64,000 nucleotides of DNA from Mrakia gelida (lineage: Eukaryota; Basidiomycota; Tremellomycetes; Cystofilobasidiales; Mrakiaceae): NCBI GenBank assembly GCA_024345305.1, contig BRON01000007.1, positions 186,001 through 250,000 of the forward strand, given 5' to 3'. Below are positions 25,001 through 37,102 of this stretch, in pieces. Numbering within the stretch: position 1 is the stretch's first letter; every line of letters starts with the position of its first letter. Under the pieces are notes generated by a model that had not been told where the DNA came from, did not search any database, and saw nothing but the letters and a program-made list of their open reading frames with translations. Position numbers and translations under genes: made by a program.

Positions 25001-26059
25001 GGGTGGTAAGGGACCGAGGGAAGGGAACCAGTTCGGGTGACTTGGACTGACGTTCGAGTCGAGAGGTTGAGTGGGAGGAGGGCCTGGAGGGAGGAGGGAG
25101 GACCAGTCTTGTAGGAACGAGAATCCAGTCTGGCCTCTGACGTCCGAAGAAGCGTCGATCATGGCCCCGTCGACGTCGGGATCTGCTTTGAAGAGCTCTT
25201 GAAGAGCGAGAGAGAAGGCCTGCTGTTCGTCGACGCGAGGTCCTCGTGATGTTGGTTTCGGCGGTCTGGAAGGGTAAGGGAAGGAAGTGAAGGAAGAGTT
25301 TCGATCTTTGACGGTGTTCCGGATGGGTTGAGCTGAGGAAGAGGGTCCGGTGTCGTTCATCTGAGCGACGAGGATGGATTCGAGACCGGCTGAAGAAGGG
25401 GAGAGAGAGAGGTCGAGGTCGGCATCATCTCGACGATTCGCTGACGAGTGCAGAGAGCTTTGACGGACCTATCTTGTCCTCCAGTAGTTTCACACGCGAC
25501 GACTTCGGTTTTCCAGGCTCGTCGAAGGTACAGTCGATGTTGTGCTGGAGAGAAGAGACGGACGAGATCGAAAGAGAGGGTGCGGAATCGTCAGCTTCCT
25601 TGATGATGTTCTCGAGACGGCCAACGGACAGATTCGCGCTCGCCTTGATGCAGGTAGGACAAGGGGCCACACCCGTGCATTTCTGTAGAAGATGAGAGAG
25701 GTGGTGAGCGGAGATCGACGAGTAGAAGCGATGGAAGGAGAGGGAGGAGGGAGGGAAGGAAGGAGCGAGCTCACCAACTTCCTCTTTCTACCTGTAGAAC
25801 ACGAGCGAAGAGAGAGAAGGCGATAAAAGTCAGCTCATGAGTCAATCAAGAGCCTGGAGTACTCTGCGAGTGTTGAGGACCTACAGTAAAGGCAAGCTCC
25901 CCCTCGCTTCAAAGCCTTCCCACCTGCTCCCTCAACGGTTCCACCTCCTCCTCGATCTTCCCCTCCTCGTTGACCTCCTCCGGCTCCTCCATCCAAAGTT
26001 CGAACACCTCCAGACCCAGATTGGGCTCCTCCTGAGTATGAAGCACCGTATTGATCCAT
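22023..26059 (-). CDS. Zn2Cys6 transcription factor, paralogue 1
   Basis: Eighteen exons give 880 residues. The N-terminus is Gly-rich and leads into the zinc cluster GACLYCRKRKLK-C-x5-C-P-T-C-x6-C, then CTFDEPGKPKSSR and a short coiled segment (VKLLEDKI). The cluster is assembled from exon 1 (25885-26059), a 17-nt exon (25775-25791), 25644-25682 and 25469-25544. The intron between the last two is GC-AG. A Ser/Gln/Pro-rich linker follows, then a fungal-specific transcription-factor domain (SLDGPPESRP, EIRDLEDTFLAL, GWVQGG, PKDGIELAERVWAFWGAF, EIETPFPRPMEDYER, GGILLESMALL, LAMKRMGQVWQYGEQM). Exon 22552-22562 is just 11 nt. It is expected to bind DNA as a dimer in the nucleus; targets are unknown. 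It is closest to the tandem neighbour at 26561-30549. Confidence 0.92.
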
Positions 26060-26560
26060 AGCGAGACGTCGCTGAGTTTCGAGGCTGATGGTTTGAGGTC
26101 AAGAAGAAGCGTCGGCGATGCCGCAGGAGACCGAGAGCGCACGCGAAGAGAGGAGGACAGGTTTTGTCGATGGGTGACAATCTCTTTCGCCTAGCGCCTC
26201 GGAGATTGTTGTCAAACCGCTCTTGAAAGATGAGACTGCGAGAGTGAGCAAATCTGCAGGGCGAGAGACGGAAGACGAGCCAACGCCGACGTGTCCATTC
26301 ATGCAGCTTGGAGATCTCGAGCTGAGGCCTCTGGGAGCAAAACTTTCACTCAGGTTCAGCCCACCATCCAGGACAGGCTCCGAGGGAGGCAGATCGAGAT
26401 CCGAAGCCAGGTAGGCTGAGAAGTTCATTCAGGCTGGTTTGATCTCGACGGAGACAGATCGCCGTCGTCGCCCGCGCGTCTAATCTCTCTTTCCTTGCCT
26501 GCTTCTTCCTTCGCAGAACGAAAGAGGTCGAAAAGGCACAACGATGGTATCATAGATCAA
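26060..26560. other. Spacer between the tandem transcription factors
   Basis: 501 nt holding the promoter of paralogue 1 and the 3' flank of paralogue 2. No gene with splice support. Confidence 0.5.
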
Positions 26561-29500
26561 CTAGCAACGCCCGTTGTTATGCCCAGCCCTCGTCTTGCTC
26601 GGATGAATCGACTCGGGATCGTAGCCTTCCTCTCCTTCGACAGAGAGCGCCTCCATCCTCTGAGTGATGGCTTCTCCGATGTCCTCGCCGAAGGACCAGA
26701 CCTGCCCCATTCGTTTCATCGCGAGTACGAGGACTTCGATCTCGACTCCGAGCGCAGCGGCCCCTGTAGTGAGCAGAGATGAGAGAGAACAGGTCAGCGA
26801 CGCGTCGAAGAAAAGGAAGAGAGAGAGAAAAGAACGAGCACGAACGTTCCGTGTTCCCTTGTCGTCGAAGAGACTTGATTCCTTCCACCAAGATTCGAGA
26901 CTGGAAAAGCCAAAGGACCACGAGGATGATGTCGAGTTGCCCGACTGGAAAAAGAAGGGCAGACGAGGGTTAGCAGACGAATGGTCGACTTCCGCTCCGA
27001 GACGAGAAACTCACAATCCACATCGACGACGATCTGAATGAGTTGAACGGCCGAAGAAGCAGCTGCTACGGCCTTTGCTCGATACCCAGGGTCGATCTTG
27101 CTAGCCTCGGCGTACATGAGGAGGAATGAGCTGAGGAGGAAAGCGAGAAGATCGATCAGCATCGCGTCGACCTGTTCGCGAACGGTGGAAGGATCTAGAC
27201 TCACGTGCAGATCATCACATGGCAGCAGAAGAGCACAGGGTTGATCCCGACCTTCACGTTGAGAGGACTTGGTGCGTCGTAAGTTCCTGCGGTAACGATA
27301 AAACCGAGAGGGCTCGGTCAGAAACGCGTCGAAGAGAAATCGTCGGGAGAGGATTGACTGACCCTGATCAGCGGCGAGACCGATATCTCGAGTCCAAGGA
27401 GGGATTCCTCCGAGCTGCGTTCGACTCGGATCTCGATGCTGAGGTGGAAGATTCGAAACGAGTGAGACCAGGGCCTTCTCAAGGCGAAGGAACTCGGCGG
27501 GCAGAGGTTTGGCGACGGGAGGTGGAGAGTCGGCTGAAGGTGAGGGTCCGAGGAAAGGGGAGTCGAGCGAGAGTCCTCCTGGATAGAAGGTGTTCGAGCG
27601 AGCCGAGGAGGAGGCGGGAGGTTGGGGTTGAGGTTTGCTGGGACGAGGACGAGCGAGGTAGTCTGCTCGAACTGGAGAGGGAGACAAAACCAAGGTCAGC
27701 TCGAGCTGTACCTCGTTATTTCGAGGAAAGTGTTTAGATCGACGACTCACGGCTGGGTTGGATGAAAGGGTTGCTGAGGGAGGAGCTGTGGACGAGAAGG
27801 ACCATGCTTTCGAAGAAGATTCCACCGAGCGAGTCCGTCGCTCGCCGCGTCGAAGTTTCCTCGAACAGATCCGAGATTGATCGCATCTCCGATTCGTCGA
27901 TGATGCCCTGAGAGGAAGGCGAGGAAAAAGGGTGCATGGCGATGATCAGACGGGAGTTCAAAGGAAGAAATGGGGAGAAAAGGAGAGGGAGGCGAAGCTC
28001 ACTCGTTCGTAGTCCTCCACTGAGAAAGGAAGAGCAGGACGAGGGTCAGCGGTCGTGGGCTCGGGAGGACGCTCGCCTAGATACTCACATGGTCTCGGAA
28101 AGGGAGTCTCTATCTCGACGAGCGAAGATCCACTCCTTCCAGTCGCGACAGCTCCGAGTTGGTCGACCGCTGTTGGTCCAAAGCGAAGGAGTACGAGATC
28201 AGTCTCGCGACTACGAGGCACGACGAGACGACGATGACTTACTGAAAGCCGACCAGAACGCGTGGATCCGTTCTCCGAGCTCGATCCCATCCTTCGGTGC
28301 TGGAAGGGCTGAACTCGGCCAAGAGGTCGGACAGTTGTCCTCGACTGGAGAGATTCCTTCGGCGAAGCAGGTCATGGAGAAGGTGATGTCCATGGGAGAG
28401 ATCCGATGAAGAAGGCAGCCCTGAGCGAGCCTCATGGCAGCTCCTCCTTGAAGCCAGCCTTCGAGGTAGCGAGATTTGGAGTCGGGGTTCGAGTCTGTGG
28501 AGGAGGGGGAGAGGAGGGAAGCGAGACGAAGTCCTTAGCGAGAAGTTCGGAGGATCGGTTCGAGCTCGCATACTTACAGATGTAGGCGGCTAGAATCGAA
28601 GAGGCCTGAACGAGTTGGACCAGTCGTTGATCGACGTAGGTGGCGACTGAGAGGGAGAGGAGCGGAGCGAGGGGATCAGCCTCGTCGTTGTGTGTCCTCT
28701 TCCCTCGATTCGTTCCTTCCTCTTCGCACTCACCTCCAATATCGATATGCCTCTTGGCCAGCAAGAAGAAAGTATCTTCCAGCGCTCGAATCTGGGGATC
28801 AGCCGAGAACCGACAAGCGCAAGTGTACTGAGGAAGGAGCGGGGACGACGCGTCGAGATCAGCACCGACGTTTCGTCTCGTCTCAGGTTCGACAGATGGG
28901 CGCTCACCATCGCGAAGAGAAGAGCACCAGCGGGTCTGGTTTCCGGAGGTCCGTCGAGAGATCTGAGTAGGACGAAGAGGTGAAGTGAGGTCAGTTCGAT
29001 TCCTTCTCGTCTTGAGGATAACTTGAGCGCGAGCACTCACCCGAAGAAACGTCCGACGTGGATCACCAACGCAAACTGCCTACGTCTCTCGAAGAAAAGA
29101 CCCAGCAGCGTGTCCCTCATTCCCTCGGGAAGTATCGTTCCATCCCTCCAGTCGATTGGAACAGGCTAAGGAGAAGCGCGAAGAAATCGATCAGCATCGC
29201 GTCGAACCTCTTCGCGAGGGTGGAAGGGAAGAAGACTCACGATTCGTTCGTCCGACACTCCTGCCGCTCGAGCAGCGTCGGGGAAGAGAGATCCTGGTAT
29301 CGAAGACTGAGGTGCCTGCTGTTGAGTTGAGGTGGACGATGATGGATCGTGGGGGTGTTGGGAGAACTCGTTGAGATCTTGGTTGAGGGTCCACGACGGA
29401 AGAGGGAGGGACGAAGCGGATGACGAGGATGGGTGCTGGTTGGAGTTGGAGATGGGATTGGAGTGAGAGTCGTACTGAGGATTCTCGGGCCAGGGTGGGG

Positions 29501-30549
29501 ATCCGAAGGTGGGAAGAAGGAAGCCTTGCGAGCTGGTTCGAGCGGGAGGAGGAGGAGCAGCGGAGGGCGAATTCGGTAGACTCCAGTCCATACCATCCTG
29601 CAAGAACGAGAAAGCGGCTGCTCCTGACGACTCGGTGGCATCTGTAGCTGGTTCGACGTTGGGATCGGTGTTGAAGAGTTCTTGTAAAGCGAGGGAGAAG
29701 GCCTCTTGATCGTCCGTTCGCGTCGAGGGTTTGGGAGCTCGAGGAGGATACGGGTAGGAGGACGAGGATGTTCGGTTGAGCTGGTGTTCTCGGATGGGAT
29801 GAGAGGTGTTGGTAGTGGTATTGGAGGATGAAGGGAGGGATTGAGCCGTAAGGATGCTTTCGAGACCAGCTGAGAGAGGAATAGAAGGAGGAGGAGGGGG
29901 AGGAGGAGGAGGGAAAGGTCAGCTCGACTGCTCTCGAATGACCACGACGCTTCTGTTTCCTTTGCGAAGGGGTTGGCAAACGCTCTCACCGATCTTCTCC
30001 TCGAGCATCTTCACCCTCGATCTCGGCTTCCCAGGCTCGTCGAAGGTACATTCGTGGTTTCCCTACGAGGAGAAGGAGGAGGTCAGCTCGATTCAAGCTA
30101 GACGACTGGAGGAAGGATTGATTGCTCACCTTCACACAAGTCGGGCAGGGATTGGCACCTGTGCATTTCTATAGGCGAACGTAGACAAGACACAAGCTCG
30201 CGAGTCAGCGAACGACGAAGGCTAGAGCTCGGAAGGAAGGATGAAGCTAAGCTCGAGCTCACCAACTTCCTCTTTCGGCCTGAAGCGAACGAAGACGAGG
30301 GAACGCAACGTCAGTATAGAGCTTAGACACTCTGAAGGCGACTTGTGCAATCCAGTAGAGCTCACAGTGCAGACAAGCGGACCCTCTCTTCAAAGCAGCC
30401 TGAGGTTTCGCACTTCCTCCTTCCTTCCGACTCGATCCTCCCTTCGCTCCTTCGCTCGGCCCAGCTCCTCCTCCTCCTCCTCCGCTCGACGAGGGCGACT
30501 CCGAAGGGTGGACTGACGAGGATTTGGATGATTCTGGTTCCTTAGACAT
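26561..30549 (-). CDS. Zn2Cys6 transcription factor, paralogue 2
   Basis: Eighteen exons give 866 residues. The Ser/Gly-rich start leads to the zinc cluster GSACLHCRKRKLKCTGANPC-P-T-C-x6-C, then CTFDEPGKPRSR and VKMLEEKI. Exon pattern at the cluster equals paralogue 1 (1 + 17-nt + 39-nt exons), but the third intron has a normal GT donor. The activation/dimerisation part shows AGLESILTAQ, DQEAFSLALQELFNTDPN, MRDTLLGLFFERRRQ, SLDGPPETRPAGA, ALEDTFFLLAKRHIDIG, GWLQGGAAMRLAQG, PKDGIELGERIHAFWSAF and LAMKRMGQVWSFGEDI. Compared with paralogue 1, exon 28243-28494 is continuous where paralogue 1 has two introns, while this gene has introns that paralogue 1 lacks. It is divergent from the dehydrogenase gene at 31218. 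Confidence 0.92.
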
Positions 30550-31217
30550 CTGGGATGAAAGAGAGCTGGGGCGAGGGTTGGAGAGGGAAAGGAAGGGAGC
30601 TCGCTTCGCGTTGAGCTCGTCAAACAAGTTACGCAGCAAGCCGGCGGTCACTCTTTCTCGTTTTTGCTTCGAGTTGATGATTTTGTTGGAAGATAAAAGC
30701 CTGGAGTACGAAGGCTCGAAGAGGATCACAGCCTCACGAGGACGGCGAGAGATCAAGGACGCGGTCAGGGCGAGTTGCAGGGCATCGAACGATGCGACGC
30801 ACCCTGCTCTTTCTCACCCTCCATCTCGATCCACTATTCGACAAATGGGTTTCCTGAGAGCCGCTAGAGGTATATGAATATCAATGATTTGCATCTGTGT
30901 CCGCAAACGTTTGGGAATAACGAGAAGGCGAGACAAAAAGCGTCGCGTCGCGCTGTTGTCGCCCGTCGCGCATTCAATTCGAAACACTTCCACGACAGCT
31001 CGAGAACCCCGAGTCATCGATCAAATCCATCTTGAGCAGCCTCGGTCGACGCTGTTCGGTCGCGTAGTGCTACGCGTCTGCGTTTCACTCGAAAATCGCG
31101 CATGCCGTCTTGCTTGCGTTGAGGCCGGCGGGCTTCCCTTCGACCTTTTAGATCCAGCTCGAATCCTCTTCTTCCCCTCAACCACCCCCCATCTCCTCAC
31201 TACCACAGTTCTCAGCT
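30550..31217. promoter_or_regulatory. Divergent promoter region: transcription factor / dehydrogenase
   Basis: 668 nt between two start codons facing away from each other. A TATA-like AGGTATATGAATATC lies near 30869. The head-to-head arrangement of a regulator and an oxidoreductase is a common layout for a regulator controlling its neighbour; here this is inference only. Confidence 0.45.
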
Positions 31218-32940
31218 ATGTCAACAAAGAACTGGACCGCCAAATCGATCCCTGATCTCTCAGGAAAGGTCAGTCGCTCAAAATCCAGGCCGGGCTGAAC
31301 TCGCGAAGTCGAGCGAAGACGCTGACCTCTCTCTCTCCTCGTCCTTCAGATCGCTGCTGTTACTGGAGGATACGGAGGTGTTGGGCTCGAGACTGTCAGG
31401 GTAAGCTGAACATCCTGGATGTATCGTATGAAGGGAGGGAGGACCCGTTTCGACTCGAGCTCATCCCTCCAAACGTCGTGCTTGTTTTCGTTTCCCTCGA
31501 CCTCAGGCCCTCCTCAATAAGAACGCCCATGTCATCATTCTCGGACGGTCTCAGAAGAAGGGAGATGACGCTCTCTCCGAGTTGAAGAGCGAGGGTGGGA
31601 AGGTCGAGTTTGTCGTGCTCGATCTTGAGGACCTCGCGAGCGTTCGACGTGGAGCTGAGGAGTTGGCCAGGTTCGTTCGTTCCTCCTTTGCTTTCTCGTA
31701 TCGCTGTTGCTGACATCTCTTTTGGGTTGGGCATCTCAGCAAGGTGGACCACCTTGACATGCTCTTCAACAACGCTGGAGTCATGATCCCTCCCGTCGGA
31801 TCGATCAACAAACACGGCCATGAGCTTCAGGTTCGTGCTGACTCGTGGATCTCACACCTATCTTCCATAACTGACTCCATCACAATTTCATCTTTTTCTC
31901 GTCAGTTCGGCTGCAACGTACTCGGTCACTACCATCTTACAACCCTCCTGCTTCCCCTCCTCCTTGCGTCGCCCGACGGAGCTCGAGTCGTCTTCACTTC
32001 CTCGAGTGCTGAGTCGATCGCTCCAAAGGGAGGTATCGACTTCAAAAGTATCAAGTCTGAGAAGAAGTTGGGTGCTTGGGGTTTTTACGCACAAAGCAAA
32101 CTGGCGAGTTCCCTTTTGCTTCAAATCGCGACGCGTCCAGGAGCGTTGCTCGTCTTCGATCTGAGTTTCCGTCGCCACTCCTCGACAAGTTACTAGATCA
32201 TCTGACTTACCCTTTCGTCTTATTTCTCTCTCATACACGACAGGGATCGATCTTGCTAGCGAACGAGCTTCAGCGACAATACTCCTTGCAGGGGATCGTC
32301 GCGTCGTCCTGCCATCCCGGATTGATCAAGACTGGCTGTGAGTCTCGATTTTGCCTTTGCACACCTCCGCCCACTCTCCCACTCCATCGTCCTCATCCTA
32401 ACATTTTCTCTTGCCTCGACAGTGCAACGAAGCAGTCCTTTCTGTTCGTCCTTTTGGTTCTTGGCTTTCCATCTCACTCTTCCTCGTCTGCTCAGCTCAC
32501 GCTCTTCTTCCACCCTTCCTTATTATATCGCAGTCATCAAGATCATGTCGTCCATCTTCTTCAGCACTCCCGAAACCGGAGCCTTGAATCGTCAGTTCAC
32601 TCGCGTCTCCTTTCGCCTCCCTCCACGAATACTCTTCGTTCTTTTCGCTGACCCACTGACGACCGCCACCCTCATCTCTTTCTACAGAACTCTACCTCGG
32701 TACAACTCCCGAAGGGAAAAACATGGGAGGAAAGGTCAGCTCCCGTTCCAGGCTTCTTTTTCCTTGCTCAGGCGACGCGACGCGTCTCAAAAACTGACGG
32801 CTCCCTTGTTGTCCCTCGCTCTCTTCAATCAGTACTTCGTCCCGAAGCTCAAGCTCGCAGCTCCTCGGAAAGAGGCTACGGATGTTGAGCTCCAAAAGAA
32901 GCTGTGGGAGTACTGTCGAGTTGAGTGCCAGGCGTTTTGA
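31218..32940 (+). CDS. Short-chain dehydrogenase/reductase (retinol-dehydrogenase-like)
   Basis: Ten exons (31218-31268, 31350-31400, 31507-31670, 31740-31830, 31906-32103, 32244-32337, 32423-32443, 32534-32590, 32688-32734, 32833-32940) give 293 residues. A classical SDR: cofactor motif VTGGYGGVGLETVR (TGxxxGxG), NNAGVM, FTSSSAES with the catalytic Ser, and YAQSK with the catalytic Tyr and Lys. It ends with the family's CHPGLIKTG and TPEGKNMGGKYFVPK. It reduces or oxidises an unknown alcohol/carbonyl with NAD(P). The intron at 32104-32243 is GC-AG, placed directly after the catalytic SKL. Exon 7 is 21 nt. It lies between transcription-factor paralogues 2 and 3. Confidence 0.93.
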
Positions 32941-33249
32941 GCGGAAGGACGAGGAGGTTCGTTGAGGTGACGCGACGCGAGATGTAGAGAGAGGACTTAC
33001 ATACGGCCGTGTTATCGTATATATGCAGCTCATAATTAGAACCAACGAAAATTTATCTCGGCATCGGTCTGGGAATATAAATCAGAAAAAGACGGGCGAG
33101 ATTGCAGAACGCCGAGAGTCGACGACCTCGCCACCTCCTCCTCCCTTCCCACAACCTCCTATCGCTCCTTCGGCTACTCGATCTTCCCAGGTCCGCCCTC
33201 GCTCTCACAGACTCCCCTTTCTCGAAACCTACTCCAAACGGAAGACGAG
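32941..33249. promoter_or_regulatory. Promoter of transcription factor paralogue 3
   Basis: 309 nt. A TATA-like GTATATATG lies near 33017, about 230 nt before the ATG at 33250. A splice-like acceptor (TTCCCAG) near 33190 suggests a 5'UTR intron. Confidence 0.4.
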
Positions 33250-35140
33250 ATGGATTCTTCAGCCTCGGCCTCTTCGACGTCCACCAGCTCGCTTCCCTCA
33301 CCTCCTCCTCCCGTTCGACTTGGATTCGAGTTTCCAGCCTCTGGGTCGACGGCGAAACCTCTCAAGAGAGGAGCCGCATGTATCGTGTGTCGGTGAGTAC
33401 GTCTCCTCCCCTGATCGTCCTAGCAGAATTTGTGGCAGGAGAAGAGAAGAGCAAACGAACGGTGAATTCCGCTGGCAAGTCGAGCTCACCCTCCCTCTCC
33501 TTCCTTCCTTCCTTGCAGAAAGCGAAAGCTGGTGAGGCTCACTCGAAACTGGAGCAGTGCAGCAGGACGTCGTTGATCCCTACTCAGTTCACTCTCTCTC
33601 TTTCTTCCTCTAGCGATGCTCAGGCGACCGTCCGCGATGTGCTTCTTGTGTGAAGGTGCGTCTTAAGCGGAAGCTCAGCCTGATCCGAGCTGGATCGATG
33701 TCTCTGCCTTCTGAGCTGAGTCTCTTCGACCTCACAGTCAAGGTCCGAATGCACATACGACGAGGTCATAATGTCTAGTAGAGGCCGTATGAAGCTGCTG
33801 GAGCAGAAGATAGGTTCGTTTGCGTTCGAGCTCGAGGACCTCTCCCCTCCTCCTCGACAACTTGGTCGCTGATCCGCCTTGCTTTTATATCCAGCTTCCT
33901 TGGAAAGCTTCCTCATCGCCGACGGGTCAGTTACTCGTTCCTCGCCTCTTGGATCCTCGGAGGAGCCTACCGGCATGGCCGTTGGCGACCTTCCCAACCC
34001 CTTCGTCTCGCCGCCCTCCTTTCAGCCTCAACCTCAACACCTCCCTCCTTCCTCTTCTCCGGATACGTCAACGACAGGGATCTCAGACCAGGAGGCCTTC
34101 TCTCGCGCTCTCGAGGAGCTGATAGGAGGAGCTGGGATCTCGGCCGACTTGTCGATGCAAGGGGATCTCTCGTTCGCGTCGCCGGAATTCCTCCCTCCCT
34201 TCAACCCACCTCCACCCCATCCGTACCCAACCACCTCTTCAACTTCCTCCTCCATCTCGCCTCCACTTCCTCCAGCTCCCCGAATCTTCGATACCTTCCC
34301 ACCCACCTTGCAAAACCACGCGCCTCCCCTCCCTTCTTCCTCCCCGTCGTTCTTCGGAGGCTTCGATCTTCCACCTCAGGACGTCGCGACTGTCGACCCC
34401 GCGTTGAGATCCCATCTCCTAGATCTCTTCTTCCAACGGTCACGGAACTTCCGACTCACCCTCCACGTCCCTCGTTTTCTCGCGTGAGTCCATCTCGTCG
34501 TTGCGTCTCTCGTCTCGCCCTTCGGCCGTCGCTGATGTCTCATCTTGACTCTTTCAGCTCTCTCGACGGCCCTCCGGAGGATCAACCTGAACAAGCTCTC
34601 CTTCTTGCGTTGTTCGCTTGTGCGGCTCGCCTCTCTCCGTTCGCTGAGGTTCGGTCTCTGGAAAGGCCGTTCGTCGACGCCTCCAAGAGAAAGATCGATT
34701 TGGCACTTCGAGATCGGTCGGCGAACCTCCTCCAAATCGTCCAGGCCTCGAACTGCCTTGCGTTCGTTCTATGTGAGTCTCTCGCATCTCGTCGTGGACG
34801 AAGCACGGAGTCAGCTGAGGCAGATCTGATCTGTCGTGAATTTCCTCGTCCAGACTCTCAAGCTTCGTACGTCGAAGGCTGGGTTCAAGCCGGAGTCTCG
34901 TTCAGACTCGCAGCAGCCGGTCAGCTCAACAAGATCGACACCTCGTCCTTCGACGCGTACACCAGTCGCTTCCAGACGTGGCCAACCAAAAGCTTCTCGC
35001 TCAAGAGGACTCCTTTCACTCGAATGGTTCCTCCTCGCGATGGGATCGAGCTCGGAGAACGGATCTCAGCATTTTGGAGTGCCTACAGTCCGTCGTTTTT
35101 CTTCTCTCTTCGCTTACTGTAACTCGTCGTGCTGATCTCG

Positions 35141-35185
<45 letters not shown>

Positions 35186-36810
35186 CAGTGTTCGATCGGA
35201 TATCCTCGACTGGTCCTGGATGGGCTCATGGGATACCCGATTCCGAAATCGAGACCCCTTGGCCTCGAGCGCTGGACGAGTACGAGAAGGTGCGACGACC
35301 AACCTGGCTTCAGCTCGAACTTGCCGTCGCGTCCCGCTGACCGACGTCCAACTCTTCCCTCTTCATCTCAACAGGGCATCATCGAAGGATCGGACGAGTC
35401 AGTGGCGGATCTCTTCTCGCTCGACCCCGTCACCCCTAGTGGTCGTGCGGACGGGACGCAGGCGACGCTGATGAAAGCTGTCGGTGCGTCGCGTTTTACA
35501 TTCCCTCGTTCTCCTTCGTTTGCTCAGGCCCACTCGCTGACCTATCGCTCTCTTCGATTGGATTCTCAGCCCTGTACCATCGAGCAGCTCATATCGGAGA
35601 CCTGCCTGCCGTTCGAAAAGCCCCTCAAGCAGGAGTGAACGAATCGACTCCCATTCCTCAAGTCTTGCTCGATCTCGAACGATGTCTTCGCAGGTTCGTC
35701 GACGCTCTGCCTCCGAGTGCGAGTACGATGAAAGTAGTAGGAGGGATCCCTCCTTGGAACTCGTGAGCCTCTCTCTCTCATGTTGATCGTCTTCGTCCCA
35801 TGCTTTCCTCGACGACGGCGCGAACTGACTCGACGCTCTCTCCCTTTCTCGCTCTCCCCAGCAACATTCCCGTTGGACCCTTCTCGTTCGGTATCGATCC
35901 GACAGTCTTCTCTATCAACACGATGATCTATGCGTGAGCCCTGGAATCCCACTCGCTTCCCTTTCATTCCCGTTCGGGCCGTTTTACTCACTGCCGTTTC
36001 CTCTCTTTTTTCCCTCCCCTCGTCTCTCGCAGAACCTTCATGCTTCTCTACGAAGAGTTCTTCTTGTTCGTACCGTCGTATCGAGAGAAATCAGTCCAAG
36101 CAGCTCGTGGAGGTACCGCCTTGATAGCCCACTGCGTGTGAGTTCGACTGCTCTTCTCTCGAGCTCTTCTCCCTTCGACTGACCCCCCTCCGTCTCTCTT
36201 GCTCTTTCTCTCCTTCACATCAATCCTCTCCGACCACTCCCGCGCTCTACAGCGATATCGAATGTACGTCGTCAAACTTCCCCTCGTCCGTTCGCTACAC
36301 CCCGGCACCCCAAGTTTGAGCTTACTCTTGCTCTTCTCTCAGTTGGCCATCTGGACGTCATCTTGCCTGTCCTTTGGAAGGTATACGCTAGACTTCTTCT
36401 AGACGAGGCGAAACGTCTTCGAGATCTTGGTGACCTCGAGGGTGAGCTTCTAGACTCGCTTTCCTCTCCTCTTTCCCGTCTCGTCTCCCCCGGCTTCTCT
36501 TCCCTCTGAACGAGAGCTGTGACTGACCATTTCTCGCCTCGCACGTCTCTCTACACCTCTCGTAGAAGCTTCGATCTGCCAAATCGACGTTGAAGTTCTC
36601 GTTTTGTCGATGAGGCGGATGGGGCAGGTTTGGCAAGTCGGGTGAGTCGCGTCTCTCGCATGTCCCCTCCTTCCTTCGTCGCCCTCCCTCTCTCGCTGAC
36701 CACCCCTTTTCGATCTACCTCCCCCACGCAGGGAAACACAAGCTTTCGTCATCGAGAGTATGCAGTCGATGAGCATGTCAAAGGAGGGCGAGGTGTGCCC
36801 GAGCGGTTGA
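33250..36810 (+). CDS. Zn2Cys6 transcription factor, paralogue 3
   Basis: Sixteen exons give 718 residues. The zinc cluster spans exons 33250-33392, 33520-33532 (13 nt), 33614-33655 and 33738-33813: GAACIVCRKRKLRCSGDRPR, then C-A-S-C-x6-C and SECTYDE, followed by MKLLEQKI. The rest matches paralogues 1 and 2: SLDGPPEDQP, RSLERPFVDASKRKIDLALR, YVEGWVQAGVSFRLA, PPRDGIELGERISAFWSAY, IPDSEIETPWPRALDEYEK, GGIPPWN, LLYEEFFLFVPSYREK and LSMRRMGQVWQVGE. Exon 36253-36263 is 11 nt and encodes VDIE with its flanks. The linker between the zinc cluster and the regulatory domain is shorter than in paralogues 1 and 2. Nuclear DNA-binding regulator; target unknown. Confidence 0.92.
35146..35180. repeat. Dinucleotide microsatellite (TC)17
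   Basis: An uninterrupted TC tract forming the polypyrimidine stretch of intron 7 of transcription factor paralogue 3, directly before the TTCTCCCAG acceptor. Length changes here could alter splicing of that intron. Confidence 0.95.
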
Positions 36811-37102
36811 GGGAGGAAGTGTTTTTTTTTGACTCGTCGTTCGATTTCGCCTCCTTGCTTGAACCATGTCGTCTTGTTGAGTCTCGGAGCGATGCGTTGG
36901 CGAGAGGGAAAGAAACGGTAGATATCATGCCGAGCAGAGGACAAAAAGGTATAAACGAGATCGGAGGGTAGATGAGAGTACAAAATATCCGAGATGGGAA
37001 TCAAAAGATGGAGAGCGCGCGCGAAGGTATCGAGAGTACAGCGAAAAAGAGGGATAAAGAAAGTACACGAGAGAAGGTAGAGTCGCAAAGAGAAAGAAAG
37101 GT
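36811..37102. other. Convergent spacer
   Basis: Short 292-nt region between the stop of paralogue 3 and the stop of the Rictor gene. Contains a T8 run near 36830. No gene. Confidence 0.5.
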
